A stretch of 43,328 nt of DNA from Heyndrickxia coagulans DSM 1 = ATCC 7050 (GCF_000290615.1 NZ_ALAS01000122.1:1-43328), one strand, 5' to 3'; positions 1-8,059 are shown, counted from the first letter of the stretch. Made by a program: numbers and translations. Notes: generated from the letters alone by a model not told the origin.

Positions 1-167
1 AGCCTTCCGCCTGTTTCTTCAGTCTAATCGTTTGATCTAACTTCTCAAATACGTCCCCAACCCATTGTGTAAAAACTTTTTGCATCAGAAATTTTAACCT
101 GTTCTTCAAATTCAATAAGACTCTTTGTATCCTTTAATAATCCAGCAATTATTGATATAATATCCAT
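1..167 (-). pseudogene. ISLre2-type (UPF0236) transposase, N-terminal fragment with frameshift
   Basis: Reading leftwards from an ATG at 167, preceded by a GAGAGAGG ribosome site, the frame gives a start like MDIISIIAGLLKDTKSLIEF and soon stops. In the next frame, after about position 90, the sequence continues as QKVFTQWVGDVFEKLDQTIR up to the window edge. Removing one T/A at about 89-91 would join the two into one continuous N-terminus that resembles ISLre2-family transposases, as I remember them. The frame change is seen directly; the family call rests on memory of similar starts in Bacillaceae. The rest of the element lies outside the window, so it could also be an intact element with a sequencing error. 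Confidence 0.5.
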
Positions 168-304
168 GGGAAGACCTCTCTCTAGATGTTCATTTCATGG
201 TGTACATTTAGATGATAGAGTGTCTTCCTATTTTTTTCCACTCATCTGCCCCTTCTGACCCTGCGAGTAAAATTTTACACATACTCATCTCCCACCTACT
301 CATT

Positions 305-319
305 GGTGCGATTCGCACC
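305..319. repeat. 15-bp palindrome in the 168-320 spacer
   Basis: GGTGCGA-T-TCGCACC is a perfect 7-bp inverted repeat just after the stop codon of the 346-aa gene. No T-run follows on either strand, so it is a poor intrinsic terminator. It may belong to the end of the adjacent insertion element. I see no gene in 168-320. Confidence 0.4.
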
Positions 320-320
320 T

Positions 321-1361
321 TCACATTCCTTGAGGATGGGAGACTTCTTTCGGAAAGCCGTTAAATTGACCTTTTTCTTTTAAATATCGATAGGTATATT
401 GCAGCTCGTCCCTTGGCATTATGCCTTCTTTTACTGCCGTTTCGTATTCTCGCAGCCAATAATCTTTCTGATCGTAATTTTCAAGCATATTGAGCAAGTT
501 AAATAATGAGACTTCTTTAAACCGCTGCTGGATATTACTTTTAAAATAGCTGATGGCTGCCTCATATTCGCATAATGCTATCTTCAGCCTAAAAACAGTT
601 TCAACAAGATCATTTATTTTTCGCTCGCGGCTATATTCGTGATTATCCCATGTTTCCTTTGCAGGCGCTATCGTTCGCTGTTTCAGTCCCATTCGTAACT
701 GATGACATTGTTCAATAGCTATTTCTTTCGCATCTGCGGTTCTCAGATTTGCAATGAATACATTGATTAGATCTGACCGCAGCGTGTCCATGTCCAGATA
801 ACAATTAATCACTTGTTTTATAGCAAAACTTATAGACTCACTATTAATTCCGGTACTAAATTTTCTTTTTAGGAGAATATCGAATAACTCAACTTGCGCA
901 ATACCAACAGATCTAAAGGGATTTTCTGTGTTAAAGATCAAATAGCCACATCCATAACACAACATTTCATACAGTTCTTCCAGTAGATCTGTGGCTCGTT
1001 TTCCCTCCTTTCCTGCAACGGGTACCTGTTGCAAATGCTTTATGTATGATTTGACTTTGAATCGCCACTTGGAACGATCCTTTTTGCTGACATAGTGATT
1101 AGGGATGACATAATTTTGCTTATAAGCGTTTTGGAGCAACTGCTCAATTTCACGTTCCAAATCATTGACGTTAACATCCTTAACTTTTTTTCTTTTCTTC
1201 TTTTCGGCTTCTTTGTACCGCTGAAAATCTTCCAACATCATGTCAACTGTTTTTTCATCACGCACTTTTTTCGGAATTGACTTATACAATTCGACAATAA
1301 TCTTACTTAAATCGTCCTTACTGTATTTTTCAATAAGCTTTCTTAGTTCAGTGACACGCAT
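321..1361 (-). CDS. hypothetical protein, 346 aa, unrecognised family
   Basis: I do not recognise this protein. It is hydrophilic and mostly helical-looking. A strongly basic stretch, KEAEKKKRKKVKD, lies near residues 50-62, followed by acidic and glutamine-rich segments. No signal peptide or membrane segment is visible. One short cysteine cluster, CYGCGY, lies near residue 135. The ATG at 1361 is preferred because AAAGGAG ends nine bases upstream; in-frame GTG (1370) and ATG (1367) codons lie too close to that site. The gene begins 33 bp downstream of rlmCD in the same direction and could be read through from it. Its base composition is clearly more AT-rich than rlmCD and the genes beyond, and a transposase fragment lies just downstream, so recent acquisition is likely (inference). 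Confidence 0.7.
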   Translation of the reverse strand: MRVTELRKLIEKYSKDDLSKIIVELYKSIPKKVRDEKTVDMMLEDFQRYKEAEKKKRKKVKDVNVNDLEREIEQLLQNAYKQNYVIPNHYVSKKDRSKWRFKVKSYIKHLQQVPVAGKEGKRATDLLEELYEMLCYGCGYLIFNTENPFRSVGIAQVELFDILLKRKFSTGINSESISFAIKQVINCYLDMDTLRSDLINVFIANLRTADAKEIAIEQCHQLRMGLKQRTIAPAKETWDNHEYSRERKINDLVETVFRLKIALCEYEAAISYFKSNIQQRFKEVSLFNLLNMLENYDQKDYWLREYETAVKEGIMPRDELQYTYRYLKEKGQFNGFPKEVSHPQGM

Positions 1362-1394
1362 TAACATCACTCCTTTGTTTAAGGCTTAGTTACC

Positions 1395-2765
1395 TTAATT
1401 TAGAATGAGTTGGGACACGCATTCGATATGCGTCGTATGCGGAAACATGTCAACAGGCTGTACGTCCGCTGTACGGTATCCTCCGTCTTCCAGGATCCGC
1501 AAGTCTCTTGCCAGTGTTGCCGGGTTGCAGGAGACATAGACGACCTTTTTCGGCTTCATCTCTAGAATCGTCTGCAGCAGGGCTTCATCACAGCCTTTGC
1601 GCGGCGGGTCGACCACTAAGACATCTGCCTTGTTGCCTGCCTCGTACCATTTTGAGATGACCGTTTCCGCTGTGCCCGCTTCAAACTCCACATTCGTGAT
1701 GACGTTGAGCGCCGCATTGCGTTTTGCATCTTCAATCGCTTCCGGAACGACTTCGACTCCGAACACTTTGCGGGCTTTTTGCGCCAAAAACAGTGAGATC
1801 GTGCCGATACCGCAATAGGCGTCAATCACCGACTCGTTGCCGTTCAAACCTGCGTATTCAAGGGCTTTATCATAAAGCACCTTTGTCTGGACGGGATTGA
1901 CTTGGTAAAAAGAAAGCGCGGAGATGGCGAATTTCACATCCCCGATTTTATCGTAAATGGCCTCATTTCCCCACAGTACTTTGGTTCTCTCCCCCAAAAT
2001 CACGTTTGTGCGCCTCGGGTTGACGTTGTGCACGATTGACTTCACCTGTTTCAGGCGCGACACAATCGCATCCACGAGTTTTTTCTGGTGCGGCAGTTCC
2101 GCTGTTCTCGTGATCAGCACGACCATCAGCTCGCCGGTCTCCCTCCCGTAACGCGCCATGATGTGGCGGAGGACGCCGCTGTGATGTTCTTCATCGTAAG
2201 CCGGGATGCGAAGTTCCCGGCAGATTTCTTTTACTGCCCGGACAGCTTCGTTTACCGCCGGAAGCTGGATTACGCTCTCATCGGCATCGAGTATTTCATG
2301 GGTTCTCGGTTTGAAAAAGCCAGCTACGAGTTTTCCGTCTTTTTCGCCGACCGGCACCTGGGCTTTGTTCCGGTAATGCCACGGGTTGTCCATGCCGATA
2401 ATCGGGTGGATGCGGGCGCCTTCAATTTTCCCAATCCGGGCAAGTGCCTGGCGCACCTGATTTTCCTTGTACTTGAGCTGGCCGGTATAGCTTATATGCG
2501 CAAGCTGGCAGCCGCCGTATTTCGGCGCCTCTTCTTTCGGGATATCGACACGGTACGGGCTCTTTTCGTACAGCTCAAGGAGGCGGCCGATCCCGTAGTT
2601 CTTGTTGGCTTTGATGACTTTAATACGAGCTTTCTCCCCCGGCAGGCCGTTTTTAATAAACAGCGGGTAGCCGTCCACCTTCGCTACCCCTGCGCCGTCA
2701 TGCGTCAAATCTTCAAAAACAACCTCTATTTCTTCGTTCTTTTGGACCGGTAATGTTATTTTCAT
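1395..2765 (-). CDS. rlmCD: 23S rRNA (uracil-5-)-methyltransferase RlmCD (TrmA/RumA family), iron-sulfur ligands missing
   Basis: RlmCD (YefA in B. subtilis) makes 5-methyluridine at two positions of 23S rRNA using S-adenosylmethionine. The 456-aa protein has an N-terminal TRAM domain (about 1-65), a SAM-binding motif [14 protein letters not shown], the DPPRKGCDE loop, and the catalytic cysteine in [14 protein letters not shown]. The family normally carries a [4Fe-4S] site with CPxxxxCGGC plus a later cysteine. Here that stretch reads [12 protein letters not shown], leaving only C86, and the distal cysteine is replaced in DESVIQL. Three of the four ligands are therefore absent. TrmA itself lacks a cluster and is active, so function is not excluded. 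An AAGGAAG ribosome site precedes the ATG. The gene diverges from the symporter gene on the other side of a 184-bp spacer. Confidence 0.93.
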   Translation of the reverse strand: MKITLPVQKNEEIEVVFEDLTHDGAGVAKVDGYPLFIKNGLPGEKARIKVIKANKNYGIGRLLELYEKSPYRVDIPKEEAPKYGGCQLAHISYTGQLKYKENQVRQALARIGKIEGARIHPIIGMDNPWHYRNKAQVPVGEKDGKLVAGFFKPRTHEILDADESVIQLPAVNEAVRAVKEICRELRIPAYDEEHHSGVLRHIMARYGRETGELMVVLITRTAELPHQKKLVDAIVSRLKQVKSIVHNVNPRRTNVILGERTKVLWGNEAIYDKIGDVKFAISALSFYQVNPVQTKVLYDKALEYAGLNGNESVIDAYCGIGTISLFLAQKARKVFGVEVVPEAIEDAKRNAALNVITNVEFEAGTAETVISKWYEAGNKADVLVVDPPRKGCDEALLQTILEMKPKKVVYVSCNPATLARDLRILEDGGYRTADVQPVDMFPHTTHIECVSQLILN

Positions 2766-2949
2766 GGCTGTCTTCCTTTTCGTCTTAATGGCTACGGAAA
2801 TTTTAACATATAGCGGCCTTGAATGCGAAAAACAATCCGTTGCCGCAGACTGTTTTCTTGAATATTCGGCCGGTTTTAAAAATACACCTTTATTAAACAG
2901 ATATTATGATGATAAAATGTTGTTGAAAGGACCAAAAACAAAGGGGGAA

Positions 2950-4437
2950 ATGACTTCTGTGAGTGATCAAACATTAAAAATGATTTCCATCACCATTTAT
3001 ATGGTGCTGATGCTCTGGATCGGCTGGGTGGCTTACCGGCGGACGAGCAACCTCGATGATTATATGCTCGGCGGTCGTTCGCTCGGCCCTGCTGTTGCCG
3101 CTTTAAGCGCAGGCGCTGCTGATATGAGCGGCTGGCTGTTGATGGGATTGCCGGGGGGCATTTATCTGACCGGGCTTGCCGATGCATGGATTGCGATCGG
3201 GTTGACGATCGGAGCATATTTAAACTGGCGGCTTGTGGCACCACGTCTCCGCTCCTATACAAAGGTGGCCGGTGATTCCATAACGATCCCTTCTTATCTT
3301 GAAAACCGTTTTAAAGACCCGACCAAAATGCTGCGGCTTGTTTCCGCACTTGTCATTTTAATTTTCTTCACGCTTTATGTTTCTTCTGGGATGGTATCCG
3401 GAGCCGTCTTTTTTGAAAACTCATTCCATACGTCCTATTATGTAGGGTTGGTCATCGTGGCGGGCGTGGTTGTACTGTACACGCTTTTCGGCGGATTTCT
3501 CGCTGTTTCATGGACTGATTTTGTCCAGGGGCTGATCATGGTCATCGCACTCGTGCTCGTGCCGATTATCGCTTTTACCAAAACGGGCGGGCCAGTTGAA
3601 ACCTTCCATACCGTGAAATCGATCAATCCGGATTTGCTTGACTTTTTTAAAGGGACAACGGCATTGGGAATCATTTCCGCGCTCGCGTGGGGGCTCGGCT
3701 ATGTCGGCCAGCCGCATATTATTGTCCGTTTCATGGCAATTAAATCGGTAAAAGAAACAAAAAGCGCGCGCAGAATCGGGATCAGCTGGATGATTTTATC
3801 GCTGATCGGCACATCCCTTACTGCGCTGATCGGGATCGCTTATTTCCATCAGCCCGGCCATAAATTGGATAATCCGGAAACGGTTTTTATCCAGCTTGGG
3901 CAGATTTTATTCCATCCGCTCATTGCCGGATTTGTGCTGGCAGCAGTGCTTGCGGCGATTATGAGCACCGTCTCGTCCCAGCTGCTTGTCACTTCAAGTG
4001 CGCTGACAGAAGATCTGTATAAGCTCTTCTTCCGCCGCAATGCTTCGGATAAAGAGTCGGTATTTTTCGGCAGGCTCGCGGTGCTTGTCGTTTCTGTTGC
4101 CGCCGCGCTGCTTGCTTTAAACCGCGATTCCACCATTTTGCAGCTCGTCAGCTATGCATGGGCCGGGTTTGGCGCATCATTCGGGCCGGTGATCTTTTTG
4201 AGCCTGTTCTGGCGCAAGATGAACCACTGGGGTGCCCTTTTCGGTATGATTGTAGGTGCCGTGACAGTGATAGTCTGGACCGTGTCCGGCCTGGATGCCA
4301 AATTATACTCCATGGTACCGGGGTTTGCCTTTAACCTGATTATCAGCATGATTGTCAGCATCGCAACCTACAAACACCATGCGGGCATCGAAGAAGAATT
4401 TAACGACAGCCTTTCCGCATTGAAAAAAGAAAGTTGA
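2950..4437 (+). CDS. sodium/proline symporter (PutP/OpuE, SSS family)
   Basis: This is a membrane transporter of the sodium:solute symporter family, about 495 aa, that imports proline with Na+ for osmoprotection or as nutrient. The sequence shows about 12-13 hydrophobic segments and family hallmarks near the start: DDYMLGGRSLGP, ALSAGAADMSGWL, and later GLGYVGQPHIIVRFMA and SSQLLVTSSALTEDLY. It is closely similar throughout to B. subtilis OpuE. The AAGGGGG ribosome site lies only two bases before ATG 2950, so the GTG at 2959 (11-base spacing) is a real alternative start. The upstream spacer is AT-rich with possible TATTAT/TAAAAT boxes, but I could not settle on a promoter. It ends at a strong terminator. 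In B. subtilis opuE lies next to gatCAB; here it has moved beyond dgkB. Confidence 0.9.
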   Translation: MTSVSDQTLKMISITIYMVLMLWIGWVAYRRTSNLDDYMLGGRSLGPAVAALSAGAADMSGWLLMGLPGGIYLTGLADAWIAIGLTIGAYLNWRLVAPRLRSYTKVAGDSITIPSYLENRFKDPTKMLRLVSALVILIFFTLYVSSGMVSGAVFFENSFHTSYYVGLVIVAGVVVLYTLFGGFLAVSWTDFVQGLIMVIALVLVPIIAFTKTGGPVETFHTVKSINPDLLDFFKGTTALGIISALAWGLGYVGQPHIIVRFMAIKSVKETKSARRIGISWMILSLIGTSLTALIGIAYFHQPGHKLDNPETVFIQLGQILFHPLIAGFVLAAVLAAIMSTVSSQLLVTSSALTEDLYKLFFRRNASDKESVFFGRLAVLVVSVAAALLALNRDSTILQLVSYAWAGFGASFGPVIFLSLFWRKMNHWGALFGMIVGAVTVIVWTVSGLDAKLYSMVPGFAFNLIISMIVSIATYKHHAGIEEEFNDSLSALKKES

Positions 4438-4441
4438 TTGT

Positions 4442-4480
4442 AAAACGCCGGGAGCTTTTTATACTGCTTCCGGCGTTTTT
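4442..4480. terminator. Intrinsic terminator between symporter gene and dgkB
   Basis: AACGCCGGGAGC pairs with GCTTCCGGCGTT (one G-T pair) and is followed by TTTTT on the plus strand. The minus strand has a run of T as well (AAAA before the stem on plus), so it may serve the convergent dgkB gene too. Confidence 0.85.
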
Positions 4481-4583
4481 GCCAGGGCAGGGGTTGCCAT
4501 TTGGGGCACAAAATGCCGGATTGGATACTAATTTAAAAAGCGCCGGAGCCGGCAGTCTGCATGCCCCGCTTCCTGCTCTTTTG

Positions 4584-5498
4584 TCAGTCAACCCTGTCTT
4601 GCGGGCGGATTTTGTCAAGCGGCGCAAAGACTTCGAGATGGCGGTACAAGTTTTCAAAAACGGCAGGGGCTTCTCCGCCGAGTTCGCCGTCCAGATTTAA
4701 TAAAATTTTATCCGGCGAATGAACTTTTACGCGGCTGGCAGAGGTATAAATGACGTTCGGGTCATTCAGATGTTCGCCGCGCAGCGCAAGGGTAACAGCC
4801 CGAATGAACTCGGCCAGGTTCGTTTTTTTCAAAATCATTAATGTAAACAGGCCGTCATTGATCGAAGAGTCCGGAGCAAGTTTTTCAAAACCGCCGATGG
4901 AATTCGTCAGGCCGATTAAAAACAGCATCGCTTCGCCTTCAAACAGCTTCCCGTCATATTCAATCGTCATCTGGGTCGCGCGGATCGAAGGCAGCATTTC
5001 AATTCCTTTTAAATAATAAGCGAGCTGGCCGAGCATCGTCTTCAGCCGGCTTGGCACATCATATGTCAGTTCCGTGAGCCGCCCGCCGCCGCCGATATTG
5101 ATAAAATATTTCTCATTCATTTTCCCGATATCAACCGGAAGGGTATCGCCTTTTACGATAATTTCCGTTGCCGCCTGCACATCACGCGGGATTTGCAGTG
5201 CGCGCGCAAAATCATTTGTCGTACCCATTGGGATGACGCCAAGTTTCGGCCGGTAATCCTGTTCGGCAATGCCGTTGACGACTTCGTTGATCGTGCCGTC
5301 CCCGCCGGCTGCCACGACAATATCATACTTGCGTTCAACCGCTTTCCTTGCCGCTTTGATGGCATCGCCGGCGCCGGTTGTGGCATGGCAGGATGTTTCA
5401 TATCCGGCCAACTCTAATTTTTGCAGCACATCCGGGAGATGGCGCTTAAACGCTTCACGGCCGGAAGTCGGGTTATATATGATTCTTGCTCGTTTCAT
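4584..5498 (-). CDS. dgkB: diacylglycerol kinase DgkB (YerQ)
   Basis: DgkB phosphorylates diacylglycerol with ATP to give phosphatidic acid. This recycles the diacylglycerol left by lipoteichoic acid synthesis at the inner face of the membrane. The 304-aa protein starts MKRARIIYNPTSGRE, like the B. subtilis protein, and has the nucleotide-binding loop GGDGT at 65-69 followed by INEVVNG. Other matching blocks are MGTTNDFARAL and GGFEKLAPDSS. The ATG at 5498 is chosen because AAGG lies nine bases upstream; two in-frame ATGs at 5507 and 5504 are too close to it. The gene has its own likely promoter at 5534-5561 and faces the symporter gene's terminator. Confidence 0.93.
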   Translation of the reverse strand: MKRARIIYNPTSGREAFKRHLPDVLQKLELAGYETSCHATTGAGDAIKAARKAVERKYDIVVAAGGDGTINEVVNGIAEQDYRPKLGVIPMGTTNDFARALQIPRDVQAATEIIVKGDTLPVDIGKMNEKYFINIGGGGRLTELTYDVPSRLKTMLGQLAYYLKGIEMLPSIRATQMTIEYDGKLFEGEAMLFLIGLTNSIGGFEKLAPDSSINDGLFTLMILKKTNLAEFIRAVTLALRGEHLNDPNVIYTSASRVKVHSPDKILLNLDGELGGEAPAVFENLYRHLEVFAPLDKIRPQDRVD

Positions 5499-5841
5499 TC
5501 GCATCATCCTTATTTATGTTGATGTACATGCGTATTATGTAATCCCGTTTCGTGCAGGCAAAGGACAGTTTCCCCAAAACAGATCCGGATAGGGAAACTG
5601 CTCGATATGTTGTCCGTTATTTCTGCATGGGGCAAATCCTTCATGCATCCACTGAATTATCATACAACTTTTTTGAAAAAAAATCCACTAACAGCGCGGT
5701 GCGGTGTGCGCCTTGGCTGCAAAAAGGCGCCTTTTCGGCTGCCGTGTTCGTGGGGGCTGCCTTATGTGGTTCAAGAAAAGGGAACGTGCAGGCACGGATG
5801 ATTTGTGCGTGCACCCTAAAACTCTCCATACTTGCGCATCA
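5499..5841. other. Gene-free spacer between dgkB and the acetyltransferase gene
   Basis: No open frame here has a convincing ribosome site. The spacer holds a 9-bp inverted repeat, CAGTTTCCC at 5566-5574 and GGGAAACTG at 5592-5600, just upstream of the dgkB promoter. It also holds a 14-bp perfect palindrome, AAAAGGCGCCTTTT, at 5722-5735. Read on the minus strand, the palindrome has a T-run after it and could be a weak terminator for the acetyltransferase gene, although the loop would be tight. Confidence 0.5.
5534..5561 (-). promoter_or_regulatory. Probable sigma-A promoter of dgkB
   Basis: On the minus strand, TTGCCT (4/6 to the -35 consensus), a 16-base spacer and CATAAT (5/6 to the -10) lie about 35 bases upstream of the dgkB start. 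Confidence 0.4.
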
Positions 5842-6642
5842 TCACCAGCTGAACAACCGGATGCCGCGCTCATCCAGAAATTGAATCGTTTCCAGCAAAG
5901 CATCTTCGCCGATCTGGTACACTTCCCCAATGGTATCTTTCCAGCGGCCGAAGTCCCGCATGTGCAACTCGCGGATATTGCGGTAGTTCATAATCTTTAA
6001 TGAGCGGTCGCGCAAATAGTAGCATTCCCGCCCGTTGAAGCGCACGGCGGTCACCCTGCGCATCGTCTGGTTGGCGTTGTCGTCAAGGTAAGATGCACGG
6101 ATATCTTCTTTCAAATCGTCTTCCGTAAGCGGCAGCCACTCAATCGTTTTTTTCACAAAAGATTTCCCGTTGGAACGGCGGTCGATTTCGTAACGGCCGG
6201 GCTCAAGCTGCGTAAAAATGATGTCTTCGCCAAAACCGTGGAGCACGTGGCGCCGTTTTGATTCAAGTTCAACCGGCTTCATGATCGGGGAGCCGTAGCC
6301 GACATCCACATACAGTTTTTTTCCGTTCAATAAAACCATCAGCGCAACATGGCCGGGCACCACACGCACAAAGGAGCATTGAAAACCGAGGCTGCGCAAC
6401 AGCCGCGCAAAATTGATGTTTAATGTAAAACAGGTGCCGCCCCATCCTTTTTCCCATAAATGCTCCACAAAAGTCTCAAACGGAGGTATGTAAATCCCCT
6501 CACGGAAGTAATGAAACTTGCTGAACGTTTCATAGGGGACACAAGAAAGATGGTGCTGGATGAGCCGCTGCAAAAAATTCAGCCCCGGCTCTTCATGTTC
6601 AAGCTTTAAGTAATTCAAATAAGCCTCCACCTGTTCCTCCAT
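5842..6642 (-). CDS. arylamine N-acetyltransferase (NAT)
   Basis: NAT enzymes transfer acetyl from acetyl-CoA to aromatic amines and hydrazines in the cytoplasm. The 266-aa protein has the family's catalytic triad: C71 in WGGTCFTLN, H98 in VPGHVAL, and D113 in YVDVGYG. The N-terminal helix region and the C-terminal domain have the usual size for the family. The ATG at 6642 is preceded by GGGGAAAGGA. A longer in-frame ATG at 6810 would add a 56-residue hydrophobic, low-quality extension and has its ribosome site touching the start, so I reject it. A bare TATAAT lies at about 6768-6775 on the minus strand without a good -35. The gene stands alone, between a stress gene pair and dgkB, where B. 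subtilis has unrelated genes, so it is a lineage-specific insertion. The natural substrate is unknown. Confidence 0.9.
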   Translation of the reverse strand: MEEQVEAYLNYLKLEHEEPGLNFLQRLIQHHLSCVPYETFSKFHYFREGIYIPPFETFVEHLWEKGWGGTCFTLNINFARLLRSLGFQCSFVRVVPGHVALMVLLNGKKLYVDVGYGSPIMKPVELESKRRHVLHGFGEDIIFTQLEPGRYEIDRRSNGKSFVKKTIEWLPLTEDDLKEDIRASYLDDNANQTMRRVTAVRFNGRECYYLRDRSLKIMNYRNIRELHMRDFGRWKDTIGEVYQIGEDALLETIQFLDERGIRLFSW

Positions 6643-7079
6643 TTTCCTTTCCCCTTTCAAGTGCTTTATCCATTCTTTTCGCTCCCCGGCATAGAAAAAC
6701 CTTTTTTTCGCAACAACAGCGATGAAAAAAAGTGACCAGCAGGCCCAGCTTGCAATCCTCCATTCTATTATAAACGTTTCGGTACTAGACGCGCAGCTTG
6801 CAAGTTCCATCTCCTTTCGGGTTCAGATCCAGGCCTCTTTTAAAACCTTTTAAAGGACAGCCCGTCCGGAACCCCAACGTTTTTTGAATATTTCAAAAAT
6901 AAAATTGAGACCCTCTTTTGTCTAAAGGACAATTTGCTTTTTTGAACCATTCAAAAAAGACAATTTGCCCCCATCCCGGGTTCCGGCCTCCCAAAGGATG
7001 CATGTCCGTTTTTGCAACGTTTTCCGGCCGGGCGCTGCTTAAAGATGATTCCATTTTTGTCTATTATTTTTTAGTTGAA
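6643..7079. other. Gene-free spacer with TTTTTTGAA/TTCAAAAAA hairpins
   Basis: I see no supported gene. CTTTTTTGAA (6937-6946) pairs perfectly with TTCAAAAAAG (6950-6959). The hairpin is bracketed by two copies of GACAATTTGC at 6928-6937 and 6959-6968. A similar smaller hairpin, TTTTTGAA/TTTCAAAAA, lies near 6885. These look like degenerate repeat debris or a terminator-like structure; no function can be assigned. Confidence 0.4.
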
Positions 7080-7104
7080 GTTTATTCCTGCTGGACGGTG
7101 GTAT
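7080..7104 (+). promoter_or_regulatory. Sigma-B promoter of the KGG-repeat gene
   Basis: GTTTAT (7080-7085), a 13-base spacer and TGGTAT (7099-7104) match the sigma-B consensus GTTTAA-N12-14-GGGTAT at 5/6 in each box. The known B. subtilis gsiB gene is also sigma-B controlled. Confidence 0.65.
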
Positions 7105-7156
7105 ATATGTTGCCGTAAGCGATATTCACAATCACCGAACAAAGGAGAGATTTTGA

Positions 7157-7543
7157 ATGGCAGACAAAGATAAAAAAATGACAGTAGAAGAAGCAGGTCG
7201 CAAAGGCGGAGAAGCTACTGCTGACAGCCACGATAAAGAATTCTATCAGGAAATCGGCAAAAAAGGCGGAGAAACCACTGCCGAAAAACATGGCAAGGAA
7301 TTCTATCAAGATATCGGCAAAAAGGGCGGGGAAGCTACTGCTGACAGCCACGACAAAGAATTCTATCAGGAAATCGGCAAAAAAGGCGGAGAATCTACAG
7401 CGGAAAATCATGATAAAGAATTCTATCAGGAAATTGGCAAAAAAGGCGGAGAAGCCACTGCTGACAGCCATGACAAAGAATTCTATCAGGAAATCGGAGA
7501 AAAAGGCGGTAACGCAAGAGCGAAAAACAACGGTGAAGATTAA
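7157..7543 (+). CDS. GsiB-like general stress protein with KGG repeats
   Basis: This is a small, very hydrophilic 128-aa protein made almost wholly of 20-residue repeats of the KGG type (stress-induced bacterial KGG/LEA-like repeats). Such proteins accumulate under heat, salt or drying stress and are thought to protect cell contents by hydration; the molecular role is not settled. After an 18-residue lead (MADKDKKMTVEEA...) there are five full units with core GKKGGEATADSHDKEFYQEI and a partial sixth. Length is close to B. subtilis GsiB (about 123 aa). AAAGGAG lies nine bases before the ATG. A sigma-B promoter lies upstream and a strong terminator downstream, so it is a single-gene unit. Confidence 0.92.
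   Translation: MADKDKKMTVEEAGRKGGEATADSHDKEFYQEIGKKGGETTAEKHGKEFYQDIGKKGGEATADSHDKEFYQEIGKKGGESTAENHDKEFYQEIGKKGGEATADSHDKEFYQEIGEKGGNARAKNNGED
7196..7495 (+). repeat. Five tandem 60-bp units inside the KGG-repeat gene, with a 120-bp higher-order period
   Basis: Units 1, 3 and 5 encode nearly the same 20 residues (GxKGGEATADSHDKEFYQEI) with nearly identical codons. Units 2 and 4 differ from them (ETTAEKHGKEFYQDI and ESTAENHDKEFYQEI). This suggests growth by copying a two-unit, 40-codon block. Confidence 0.85.
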
Positions 7544-7560
7544 GAGGAATGATTTCACCC

Positions 7561-7595
7561 AAACCGGTTCAGCCCGCACGCTGAACCGGTTTTTT
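7561..7595 (+). terminator. Intrinsic terminator of the KGG-repeat gene
   Basis: A perfect 13-bp stem (AAACCGGTTCAGC with GCTGAACCGGTTT) has a 6-base loop and leads into TTTTT. Confidence 0.93.
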
Positions 7596-7705
7596 ACCGT
7601 TGTTCGCACTCTCTTTCTTTTTCTCCAATTGTCATCATTATTATAGCACAGCCCGCCGGATTTGGCAGTACATTTTGAAAAGATATTCATTTTGGATGTG
7701 CTTAC

Positions 7706-7744
7706 ATAAAAAGAGCCGGCATCCATTTTGCCCGCTCTTTTTAT
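7706..7744. terminator. Bidirectional terminator between two convergent stress-type genes
   Basis: ATAAAAAGAGC (7706-7716) pairs perfectly with GCTCTTTTTAT (7734-7744). A-runs and T-runs on both sides make it usable in both directions. It ends the 68-aa gene coming from the right and backs up the previous terminator. Confidence 0.8.
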
Positions 7745-7787
7745 GCATTCAACCTTCTATTCAACTGGCAACTGTATCGCAGGTATT

Positions 7788-7994
7788 TTAAGCTTCTACC
7801 GGATTTGCCTGTTTTTCAACGGTTTCTTCGATCAAATTCCGGATTTTCACTTTTAAAAAATGTTTTTTGCAATAATAACCGAGCAGTTTGTTTGTTTTCC
7901 AGTCATACACCGGATAAACAGCATCAATTTCTTTGCCGGCTTTTCTCAAACAATATGCACACGTGGTTGTCAGTTCAAATAGGCGATCACACAT
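7788..7994 (-). CDS. small CxxC/CxxH protein, 68 aa, probable zinc-binding, sigma-B controlled
   Basis: I do not recognise a named family. The protein has C12-A-Y-C15 and C42-K-K-H45, a spacing typical of a small zinc-binding knuckle, then a charged C-terminal helix. There is no signal peptide or membrane segment. It is very likely real: AGGAGG lies nine bases before the ATG, an excellent sigma-B promoter (8035-8059) lies just upstream, and a terminator follows. It converges on the KGG-repeat gene, which also has a sigma-B promoter, so both probably belong to the general stress response (inference). What it binds or does cannot be told from the sequence. Confidence 0.8.
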   Translation of the reverse strand: MCDRLFELTTTCAYCLRKAGKEIDAVYPVYDWKTNKLLGYYCKKHFLKVKIRNLIEETVEKQANPVEA

Positions 7995-8034
7995 TGTTTG
8001 CAGCCTCCTATCGTCAATTTCACCCTTTCGTTAT

Positions 8035-8059
8035 ATACCCGATCTCCGCATTTTAAAAC
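8035..8059 (-). promoter_or_regulatory. Sigma-B promoter of the 68-aa gene
   Basis: On the minus strand GTTTTA (5/6 to the -35 GTTTAA), a 13-base spacer and a perfect GGGTAT. Transcription should start near 8028, about 34 bases before the ATG. The -35 box abuts the gatB terminator. Confidence 0.75.

Noticed and set aside
2764-2949. Extended N-terminus of the symporter from 2764
   Set aside because: The extension overlaps the rlmCD start and its promoter region and does not match the family; starts at 2950 or 2959 follow AAGGGGG.
6643-6810. N-terminal extension of the acetyltransferase from an ATG at 6810
   Set aside because: The ribosome site touches that ATG and the added 56 residues do not belong to the NAT family, while the ATG at 6642 has a good site and gives the usual length.
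7082-7726. 214-aa open frame on the minus strand opposite the KGG-repeat gene
   Set aside because: It is the mirror of the 60-bp repeat: one open unit keeps the whole array open. It has no ribosome site and runs through two terminators and the sigma-B promoter.
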